Part shown: positions 8,501 through 13,658 of the stretch, piece after piece
Position numbering within the stretch: the first letter of the stretch is position 1
How the letters are laid out: each line of letters opens with the position of its first letter
From: DASPXY01 sp038227745
GTDB taxonomy: Bacteria; Planctomycetota; Planctomycetia; Gemmatales; Gemmataceae
Direction of reading: 5' to 3'
NCBI GenBank assembly: GCA_038227745.1
Contig: JBBRPS010000199.1
Location: forward strand, 1-13,658
DNA length: 13,658 bases
Translations under genes and position numbers: made by a program
The notes under the pieces: model-generated
The model's database searches: none
The model's input: only the letters and a program-made list of their open reading frames with translations
What the model was told of the DNA's origin: nothing

Positions 8501-8817
8501 TTGTTCGCCAGCCGCAGGGCGACGGCGTACAGCCAACCGGCGACGGAATCACGCCAGCGGACGGCCCCGGCTTTCTTCGCCAGGACGAGGAAGGTGGCCT
8601 GGAAAACGTCCTCCGCATCTTGAACATCGCGGAGGGCGCGGCGGCAGGCGTTCCAGACCAGCGGCCCGTGCCGCTGCACCAGGGTGGCGAACGCGGCCTC
8701 GTCGCGCTGGGCGGCGTAGCGCCGCAGCAAGTCGCCGTCGGTCCCCAAGGTGGGGGGGGCGCCGTGGACCAGCCGCCGGATGTGCCGCATCAAAACGCCT
8801 GCCGTGATCTTGCCCAT
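5524..8817 (-). CDS. ECF sigma factor fused to a membrane segment, 14 WD40 repeats and a HEAT-like tail
   Basis: 1097 residues. The N-terminus is an ECF (group IV) sigma-70: region 2 at about 30-114 with DAEDVFQATFLVL near 66-79, and region 4 at about 136-194 with a helix-turn-helix (EEAARLLGSSLRTVRRRLEQ). A single membrane helix follows at about 250-268 (FVVVCVVAAGVGVAAY), preceded by basic residues, which predicts the sigma part in the cytoplasm. I count 14 WD40 repeats from about 322 to 919 (FSPDG...LWD pattern), enough for two seven-bladed propellers. The end, about 935-1097, is an alpha-helical HEAT-like region. Such sigma/WD40 fusions are known from Gemmata-type planctomycetes. The idea that the propeller senses a signal and controls sigma release is inference. 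Start: ATG 8817 has GAGG about 8 bases upstream. The frame extends to an ATG at 8862, but that has no ribosome site and would swallow the candidate -10. Confidence 0.92.
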   Translation of the reverse strand: MGKITAGVLMRHIRRLVHGAPPTLGTDGDLLRRYAAQRDEAAFATLVQRHGPLVWNACRRALRDVQDAEDVFQATFLVLAKKAGAVRWRDSVAGWLYAVALRLANKARCEAARRPQTIPAEPAAPDPYEALSARDLLVALDEEMAALPERFRGPAVLCWLEGRTQEEAARLLGSSLRTVRRRLEQGKQILHARLTRRGLTLAVALAAPALADAVPAAALAGAVPGTATTKRAAALAESLLAAATHKLRAALAFVVVCVVAAGVGVAAYPPSGEPSGSEQQDAGVLPRPADKEMKRVDALGDPLPPGALLRLGSSRLRGESSSLVAFSPDGQWLAAGGWDRRIRLWDPVTGKEVRVLLGPKGGVGGGIAFSSDGKLLAGAGADKVLYLWDPATGKEAGRLERFPGHLQALAFAPRGNLLVTGDSESVRLWDVAEKKLLHTLVAKGANAAAVAFTPDGHAVAAVCDAKTVHVWDTAGRLLHDLKGQVGPVAGVVFSQDGKFLLSVGPQETRVWDAATGKKLDTLGGAKGIGSRAAFSPDGKLLAIGGSDQRVHLWDWTARKEILHTRWHPDRINSVAFSPDGRTLASVGDASPVHLWDPSTGKPKLALAGHQERLMSAAYTPDGNTIITCAWDGTARLWDARTGKAIHQLEVGPNKEKVHPSRNAETLGKVGVSPDGKLVAVARGDEVMVVCDVATGKEVQRYKGMCLAFSPDGNWIAVGGRGTSGKSYNVGDIRLYDRATGKLRRELPGHLTPVAGLAFTPDGQALISRGIVFFGARFGEPGENETKHVRVWDLVTGKQRRALAEGSRPNGLALAPDGRTVACTGLVEKTVLLWETATGGQRGTLTGPTKTVFDVAYSSDGRTVAAASMDGTVRLWDLPSCQEIGRLEGHRGWVLTVAFSPDGTRLVSGGLDTTALVWDVRRFTKRPGKAADLTAAQLEACWEDLGVGAASAYRAMGKMLSSPGRAVAFLGGRVKPAPMAETRRLAELLANLGNEQFKVRGQAMKELEKLGEVAAPALQKAFTADLPLEVKRRLEVLLGKLTNWPAETLRQVRAVEVLEHVGTAAARGVLERLVREGAPEARLTHEAEAALRRLKSRL
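5930..7860 (-). repeat. degenerate tandem DNA repeats encoding WD40 blades
   Basis: The same short DNA phrase recurs through the gene, seen on the plus strand as variants of CCGTCCGGCGAGAA (reverse of codons for FSPDG) paired with CCCAGA/CCCACAGG phrases (codons for LWD). Units are spaced about 120-135 bases apart, 14 in all, with two longer ones near 6420-6720. They are diverged at nucleotide level, so this is protein repetition and not a recent expansion. Confidence 0.7.
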
Positions 8818-8852
8818 GACCGCACCTCGCCGGAATGCGTTGCCTGGTTCAC

Positions 8853-8861
8853 TGTATAGCA
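8853..8861 (-). promoter_or_regulatory. candidate extended -10 promoter of the sigma/WD40 gene
   Basis: On the minus strand TGC is followed by TATACA, an extended -10-like site, about 36 bases before the preferred ATG at 8817. No recognisable -35 lies 16-18 bases further upstream. An AT-rich tract (8889-8909) is nearby. Its position supports the shorter start of the gene. Whether the factor drives its own promoter cannot be told. Confidence 0.35.
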
Positions 8862-9059
8862 TGCCGGCCGAGGCAGGGGAGCGGCCAAGTTTTTTTCTTA
8901 ATTCGTTTAGGAAGGCCCCTTCACCCGCCGCAGGGCCGCCGCTGCGCGCGTCCGTCGCGCCGGCGTCGCCCCCGCGGCGCCTAGCCCTTTCAATTCCGGT
9001 AACCGTTCATCCGACTGAGGGGCGCAGGTGCTGCCTTGCCGCCCTTCTACAATGACGTC
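8862..9059. other. intergenic region between sigma/WD40 gene and IS66 remnant
   Basis: About 200 bases, with the promoter region of the minus-strand sigma/WD40 gene on the left and the sequence in front of the IS66 remnant on the right. It contains a T-rich tract at 8889-8909 and a weak 5-bp stem GGCCC/GGGCC at 8914-8918/8933-8937. I could not identify an IS66 terminal inverted repeat or a target duplication here. Confidence 0.4.
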
Positions 9060-9491
9060 ATGGCCACGGTGACTTGTCCCGGTTGTCAGGAGCGCGACGA
9101 GCGCATCGCCGCGCTCGAACGCCGCGTCGCCGAACTCGAGGCGACCGTCCAGGACCTGACCGCGCGCCTGGGCAGCAACGCCACCAACTCCGGCACCCCG
9201 CCCTCGGCCAACCCGCCCGGCACCCCTAAGCCCGTCACCAAAACGCGCACCGGCAAGCGGCCCGGCGGCCAGCCGGGACACCGCCCGCGCCTGAAGCGGC
9301 GCTTGCCCCCGGAGCGCCTCCACAAGGTCATTCCGTTCGTCCCCAGCCACTGCGACCGCTGTCACGAGCCGCTGCCGCCCCACCCGGGGCCCGACGACCC
9401 CGAGCCCTCCTGGCATCAGGTCGCCGAACTGCCCAAGGTGGCGGCGCTGGTCACATCGCCCACGGCGTGTCGGACCGACGCGCGCCACTGA
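9060..9491 (+). pseudogene. truncated IS66-family transposase (TnpC), N-terminal fragment
   Basis: 143 residues against roughly 450-550 for a full IS66 TnpC. Recognisable parts are the leucine-zipper-like coiled coil (residues 11-37, ERIAALERRVAELE type), the LGSNATNSGTPPSANPPG segment (37-54), the basic TGKRPGGQPGH (64-74) and the zf-IS66 start C98-x2-C101. The match continues to VAELPKVAALVT (121-132). After that the family would run on into the rest of the zinc finger and the DDE domain. Instead about 11 unrelated residues lead to a stop. The catalytic domain is missing, so the product cannot transpose. No tnpA/tnpB partners or terminal repeats are visible, so this is a relic of an old insertion or deletion. 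Confidence 0.85.
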
Positions 9492-9584
9492 CCGGGCGTT
9501 TCGGGGTTCTCTTCGCTCGCATGACGAGCTGAGGGCCTCGGCCTCGTTTCGGGAACGTGATCATCTCGCGCTCGGGCGATCCCA

Positions 9585-9621
9585 GGCGGTTGGCAGACCT
9601 GTTTCGGCCGCGCCAACCGCC
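9585..9621. repeat. perfect 10-bp inverted repeat, possible 3' hairpin of the WD40/TPR gene
   Basis: GGCGGTTGGC (9585-9594) and GCCAACCGCC (9612-9621) can form a 10-bp stem with a 17-base loop. It begins about 34 bases past the stop codon of the minus-strand WD40/TPR gene. There is no T-run after it on either strand, so it would be a non-canonical terminator or an mRNA-end stabiliser. It could equally be a remnant of the inserted element on its other side. Confidence 0.4.
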
Positions 9622-9654
9622 GGGGCTGCCCCACGGCACGGCAGCTGACCGTGG

Positions 9655-12600
9655 CTATTTCGGCTTCTCCTCCGCCTTCTTGAGTAACGCCGCCACGTCG
9701 GCCCACAACTGCGTGAACGCCGCGCGTTCGTCCGCCGGAAGTTTGGCCAGGGCCGCCGCGTCGCGGATGCCGGCCAGGTCGGTGTCCTTCTGCCAGTGGC
9801 TCAGGGTCCGCACGATGAACGGTCGAGCCTGGGGCGGGCCGGATTCGAGGAGCTTGCCCCAGGCAGTCCGTTCGGCCTTCAGCCAGTCGAGGGCCTGACG
9901 GCGGAGCTTCGCTTTCGCCGCGTCGTCGAGCGGCGGCTCATCCTGGCCTTGCCCGGCGGCGGCCAGCGCGGCGGCGCAGGCGGCGTTGTAGCGGTGCTGC
10001 GTCTGGCGGTCGTCAGCCAGTTTCCGATCGCCTTCCATGGCTTCCGCCCAGAGCTTGGCAGCGGCGGCGAATTGCTTGTGGTCGTAGGCAAGTCGTCGTG
10101 CGAACTCGGCGAGGCATCTTGCTCCCTCCGGATTCCCGGTCGTCGCCCGCGACCAGTCGGCCGCGGCGGCCTCCCAATTCTGAAGCTGCTCATAGGCGCG
10201 GGCCCGTTTGCCAAGCAATGCGGAATTCGTCGTCTTCTCAGTGATCCCCTTGCTGTACACAGCAATCGCCGCTTTCCATTCGGTGTCGCCAGCATTCAGA
10301 TCGCCAATTGTGACAGCCAGGGCCGGATGGGTTGAGACGAGCCTGTCGATCGCGCGCTGATCGCCACGCGTCCGAGAGGCCCAAACCAATCTCGCCAACA
10401 GCTCGCGCAGGCCGCACTTGACGAAACGGTTTTCTGGCTCCTTTTCAGCACGTACGACCCATGACTTGAGCACGGTCTGCAGAAACTCTGTGCCATCTTG
10501 TTGGTCTTGTGCGAGGCGACGATCCACAAGACGCAACTGGGCATGCAGGAGATGTTGCTGCGCGGGGGAAGCGAAAGGCAATTGCTGCCAGAACTTGACG
10601 GCCTGCCCAAGCACGTCCGTGCCGCCGTTGACCTCGGCCGCTTCGGCGGCTGCAAACTGTTTCGCATCGAGCACCGCCAAGCGGCATTGAAGCTCGACGT
10701 CGTCAGGGGCGCCGAGAACGCTCTCCTGACAGATCTTGATCGCCTTGGCGTAATGCTCCTGCGCCTTCGGTGCTTCACCGCGGCGGCAATGAATGTCGCC
10801 GAGCAGTTCCGCTTGGTCCGCCTCGCTCTTTTCGAAGCCTGGGAGCAGAGCGGTGTAGATCCGAAAATCATCAACCGCGCGGTAAAAATGCGCATCACGC
10901 CGCGTGATCCACGGCAGGGCCTTGGCGACACGCAGGCTGGGCGCCCAGCCCGCATACGCGATCGTCACGCCATCGGGGCTGGCGGCCACCTTGCTTGCTA
11001 CCTTCACATCAGACAAAGCCAACAGTTCCTTGCCGAGACGCCAGTCCCAGATGCGGACCTTCGCGTCGCTGCAAGGAGCGAAAATGCGACTCCCGTCCGG
11101 ACTAAAAACACAGCAGGTTTGACACCATTGCAATACCGGAAATTGTATTCCAGGCTCTCCCTTGATCGTCGCGCGCCGTTGGCCGCGGGTGGTATCCCAC
11201 AGAACCAAGGAACTCACAGCGTCCCAATTCTCGCTGAACGCGATGAGCTTCCCATCCGGGTGAAACACCGGAGCGGCCATGATCAGGTTTTTTTCCATTA
11301 CAGGTCCGGCGCCCGGCTGGTAGTCCACGCGTTGGAGCATGCGCCCGGTGGAGACGCGCCAGACTTGCAGCCCGGTTTTTGTGAGAAGGGCGGCCCGTGT
11401 CCCGGCGGGATTGATCGCCACGGCACCCACACCTCGTGCCTCGGGAGCAGGCAATCGCCGGTCCGAGTTGAGGTCGAACCCCCAGACCTCTCCATCGTCT
11501 TTGGATACGACCATGCGACGCCCCGCGGCATCGAATGCGGCTCTATGGGGCCCCGCAATGGCGATGGACTTATTCTTCTCGGACTTCAGGCCCTCGCGTC
11601 CGAGGCTGTAGAATGAGAGCCCGGTTGGGCTGTCCACGATCAGTTCATTCGTTTGCGGCCGAAGCAGTGGAAAATTGCCCCCGAATTCTCCCGCTTCCGG
11701 ACGAACAAACATTCGCTTGCTCGGGGGACTAAGCTCAAAGAGAAAGACATTCTTCCTCACATAGTTCTGATAAAGGAGCCTCTCGCCCGCGAATGCCAAA
11801 TAGCCGTTGGCGGAAGCGCTCGGTGCACCGGCGTTCGTGTTGGCGGCAAGATCGGTTGCTCCGCCGAGTTCCCAGCATTTCAACAAGCCGTCGGCTCCTC
11901 CCGTGACGAACCGACCATCCGATAACAGCACCAAACCACTGATTGGGGCGCCGTGCCACAAAGTTCGCGTTTTCCCGGCACTGTCGAGGCGCCGGACAGT
12001 GCCGTCGTTGCTTGCGGCAATAACCGTCTGCGAGCGCGGGTCATAGGCGAGATGCTTGACAATGGCGGGAAGGTCGAATAGTTCGCGGGACCCTCTGTTT
12101 TTGCGGGAGCGCCAATCGAGAATGTCATCGAATACCATCGGACCTTCTGAATAGACAATTTTACCTAGCCCCGAGTGCAGCACGGGTCTGGAACCGCTCG
12201 AGAGGTTTCGAGCCTCGGTTGGCAGGATCGGGTCAAGGTCCGCAGTGGGCCGCAGCGTTTGCGCATCGTAAAGCGAACTTACGCGGCCGTCGCTACCGTA
12301 ATGGTGAAGCCCGACGTAGGCGCCAGCCACATCCGCGAGGACCTTTTGGTTCGAGTTCCATCCTCGTTGCCCTTCCGTCACCACCGAAGACAGTAGTTCC
12401 CAGTTGTCGCTGTTGAACCGTTCGAGTTGTCGAGCGGCTTCGAGTTGGCGCGCAGGATAGACATAAAAATCTCTTCCACTGGCGCTGAAGGCGACCGATG
12501 CCGGTCCCGTTGCTGTTGCCTTGTGCACCAGCCGTCCCGTGGCAAAGTCGAGAATTCGGAAGTAAGGCTGGGACTCTTCGCCTGAGCCGATGCCGACGTA

Positions 12601-13527
12601 ACGGCCCCGTGAATCGATGTCGAGTGCATGCACGCGACCTGTTTTCTGCCGCCAGAGTTCCTTGCGGGTCCAGCTGTCCCATAGAGCTACGGTTCCATCC
12701 ACGCCGGCGGTTGCCAGAAACCGGCCGTCCACCGAGGCGGCGAGCGTGTCGAGCCCGCCCTGGTTTGTCTGTAGACTCCACTGCTCCAGCGGACAGCGGG
12801 CCATCAGATAACCCCACTCCCAGCCGCGCAGCTCGGGTTGCGCTCCCCAAAGGATATCTGCCACACGGTATTTGGACTGAGCATCGCCCTGTAACATCGA
12901 CTCGGCCAACTTGATCGTCGAGCGGTAGTTGTCTCGCTGCGCGATCTCCCGATCCGTTTTGGCCTGCGTCGCGATCTTCTGCTCTGCCTGCCGAGCGAGG
13001 TGAGCCGTGTCGCGTTGGCGGTCGGCCTCGGCCGCGCTTTGTTGGGCTTTATCTTTTTCTTGTTCGGCTTTGACTTTTTCTTGAGAAGCAACTTCCGCCA
13101 ACCTGCTGGCCTCATTGCGGGCCACCAGCGCCGCGGCACAGGCCAGGCCTGCGATCAATGCCACGGCGGCGAGGCCGACGATCATCTTGCGGAGTTTGCC
13201 GGCTGCGCGCTGCTGCTGCTCCAGGCGCAGTTGTTGGGCCTCGGCCAACTCACGAGCCTGTTCCAGTTCCCGCTGCCGGGCCGCTTCGCGGGCCTGCTCT
13301 TCGGCGACGTTGGCCGCCTGGCTCGCCGCCAGAAACGCCATCGCCGCATCGAAACCCGGGTGGTATCGCTCGGCCCAGGCGGCGTTGGGTCGTTGGGATT
13401 CCTGCCAGGCCAGGGCAATGCCCAGCTCCGGATCCCGATACAGCCCCGCTTTCCCCTGCCCAGACAAGGCCGCGCTTTCCGATAACCGCAGGTAGATCCC
13501 CGCAGCCTGCGCTTCCTCTAGGCCCAT
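9655..13527 (-). CDS. coiled-coil/TM/WD40/TPR protein, probably a 5'-truncated nSTAND-type protein
   Basis: 1290 residues from the ATG at 13527. Residues 1-110 (GIYLRLSESAAL, ELGIALAWQESQRPNAAWAERYHPGF, then Glu/Arg/Gln-rich helices) resemble the linker that follows the NTPase module in nSTAND/WD40 proteins of planctomycetes and cyanobacteria. A membrane helix lies at about 114-136, and a second coiled coil at about 141-197. Degenerate WD40 blades run from about 250 to 880 (GTVALWDSWTRKEL, SSLVLWDTTRGQRR, AKVRIWDWRLGKEL are the clearest). TPR-like helices span about 894-1175. The final ~110 residues (YNAACAAALAAAGQG, ALDWLKAERTAWGKLLE, HWQKDTDLAGIRDAAAL) match the tail typical of planctomycete kinase-TPR proteins. 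No P-loop or kinase domain is present. The frame runs back to a GTG at 13536 formed by the outermost bases of the hairpin element, which suggests truncation. A weak AGGG precedes ATG 13527. The middle is less GC-rich than its neighbours. Confidence 0.85.
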   Translation of the reverse strand: MGLEEAQAAGIYLRLSESAALSGQGKAGLYRDPELGIALAWQESQRPNAAWAERYHPGFDAAMAFLAASQAANVAEEQAREAARQRELEQARELAEAQQLRLEQQQRAAGKLRKMIVGLAAVALIAGLACAAALVARNEASRLAEVASQEKVKAEQEKDKAQQSAAEADRQRDTAHLARQAEQKIATQAKTDREIAQRDNYRSTIKLAESMLQGDAQSKYRVADILWGAQPELRGWEWGYLMARCPLEQWSLQTNQGGLDTLAASVDGRFLATAGVDGTVALWDSWTRKELWRQKTGRVHALDIDSRGRYVGIGSGEESQPYFRILDFATGRLVHKATATGPASVAFSASGRDFYVYPARQLEAARQLERFNSDNWELLSSVVTEGQRGWNSNQKVLADVAGAYVGLHHYGSDGRVSSLYDAQTLRPTADLDPILPTEARNLSSGSRPVLHSGLGKIVYSEGPMVFDDILDWRSRKNRGSRELFDLPAIVKHLAYDPRSQTVIAASNDGTVRRLDSAGKTRTLWHGAPISGLVLLSDGRFVTGGADGLLKCWELGGATDLAANTNAGAPSASANGYLAFAGERLLYQNYVRKNVFLFELSPPSKRMFVRPEAGEFGGNFPLLRPQTNELIVDSPTGLSFYSLGREGLKSEKNKSIAIAGPHRAAFDAAGRRMVVSKDDGEVWGFDLNSDRRLPAPEARGVGAVAINPAGTRAALLTKTGLQVWRVSTGRMLQRVDYQPGAGPVMEKNLIMAAPVFHPDGKLIAFSENWDAVSSLVLWDTTRGQRRATIKGEPGIQFPVLQWCQTCCVFSPDGSRIFAPCSDAKVRIWDWRLGKELLALSDVKVASKVAASPDGVTIAYAGWAPSLRVAKALPWITRRDAHFYRAVDDFRIYTALLPGFEKSEADQAELLGDIHCRRGEAPKAQEHYAKAIKICQESVLGAPDDVELQCRLAVLDAKQFAAAEAAEVNGGTDVLGQAVKFWQQLPFASPAQQHLLHAQLRLVDRRLAQDQQDGTEFLQTVLKSWVVRAEKEPENRFVKCGLRELLARLVWASRTRGDQRAIDRLVSTHPALAVTIGDLNAGDTEWKAAIAVYSKGITEKTTNSALLGKRARAYEQLQNWEAAAADWSRATTGNPEGARCLAEFARRLAYDHKQFAAAAKLWAEAMEGDRKLADDRQTQHRYNAACAAALAAAGQGQDEPPLDDAAKAKLRRQALDWLKAERTAWGKLLESGPPQARPFIVRTLSHWQKDTDLAGIRDAAALAKLPADERAAFTQLWADVAALLKKAEEKPK

Positions 13528-13533
13528 ATTCCG

Positions 13534-13658
13534 CACCCTAACGGATGTACACTGTGTTTTCCTTGGAGATATCAGCCACCATCACGGGGTGAAATAATTT
13601 CCTCCCTCCGAGGAGGCTTATATCTCTATGAGAAATATGGTATACATCCGTTAGGGTG
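13534..13658. mobile_element. 125-bp MITE-like hairpin element with 16-bp terminal inverted repeats
   Basis: The 16 bases at 13534-13549 (CACCCTAACGGATGTA) are the exact reverse complement of 13643-13658. The two halves also pair in the same register all the way to the centre (13596): by hand I count 45 of 62 positions matching. Many of the mismatches are transitions that would still pair as G-U in RNA. The element is markedly more AT-rich than its surroundings (31 of 60 G+C at 13561-13620) and encodes no protein. These are the marks of a miniature inverted-repeat transposable element. The family is not recognised. The window stops at the last base of the right arm, so the arms could extend further and target duplication cannot be read. 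It sits directly upstream of the WD40/TPR frame. Confidence 0.75.

Noticed and set aside
8818..8862. Earlier start (ATG 8862) for the sigma/WD40 gene
   Set aside because: No ribosome site precedes it, and the extra 15 codons contain the candidate -10 element; ATG 8817 has GAGG at proper spacing.
9557..9898. Plus-strand open frame over the end of the WD40/TPR gene
   Set aside because: Mostly antisense to the TPR tail, no ribosome site and no recognisable family.
13611..13654. Mini-frame of 8 codons inside the hairpin element, preceded by AGGAGG (ATG 13628)
   Set aside because: Too short to judge. A similar frame on the other strand ends with the same V-Y-I-R-stop simply because the ends are inverted repeats.

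Overview
The window reads as GC-rich planctomycete DNA, most likely family Gemmataceae. The evidence is the protein types. There is a Ser/Thr kinase with the planctomycete-style N-terminal helper region and a DWG in place of DFG. There is an ECF sigma factor fused through a membrane segment to WD40 propellers. There is also a very long membrane-anchored WD40/TPR protein whose C-terminal tail is the one usually seen on planctomycete kinase-TPR proteins. The genus is not established from sequence alone.

Layout from left to right. Positions 1-277 are non-coding and rich in short hairpins. A Ser/Thr kinase follows on the minus strand (278-2017). After a divergent promoter gap of about 190 bp comes a tightly overlapping plus-strand operon: an 87-residue two-helix membrane protein (2204-2467), then urease accessory genes ureF, ureG and ureD (2439-4718). 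The urease structural genes and ureE are not in the window. A convergent dipeptidase E gene (minus, 4688-5407) overlaps the tail of ureD. The rest is accessory-type DNA. It holds the ECF-sigma/transmembrane/14-WD40 fusion (minus, 5524-8817), a broken N-terminal piece of an IS66-family transposase (plus, 9060-9491), and the 1290-residue coiled-coil/TM/WD40/TPR protein (minus, 9655-13527). A 125-bp near-perfectly palindromic miniature element (13534-13658) closes the window.

How the genes fit together. UreF, UreG and UreD are the chaperone and GTPase partners that load nickel into urease, so the cell should carry ureABC elsewhere or just outside the window. The three minus-strand giants are signalling-type proteins with a common plan: a cytoplasmic effector or linker, one or two membrane helices, then (in two of them) beta-propellers. 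No partner or signal can be read from the sequence.

The most interesting point is at the right end. The WD40/TPR protein looks like the C-terminal part of an nSTAND-type (STAND NTPase) protein that has lost its NTPase half, and its reading frame begins exactly at the tip of the hairpin element. This suggests, but does not prove, that the element split a larger gene. Because the last base of the window coincides with the end of the visible inverted repeat, the true boundary of the element and any target duplication cannot be checked here.
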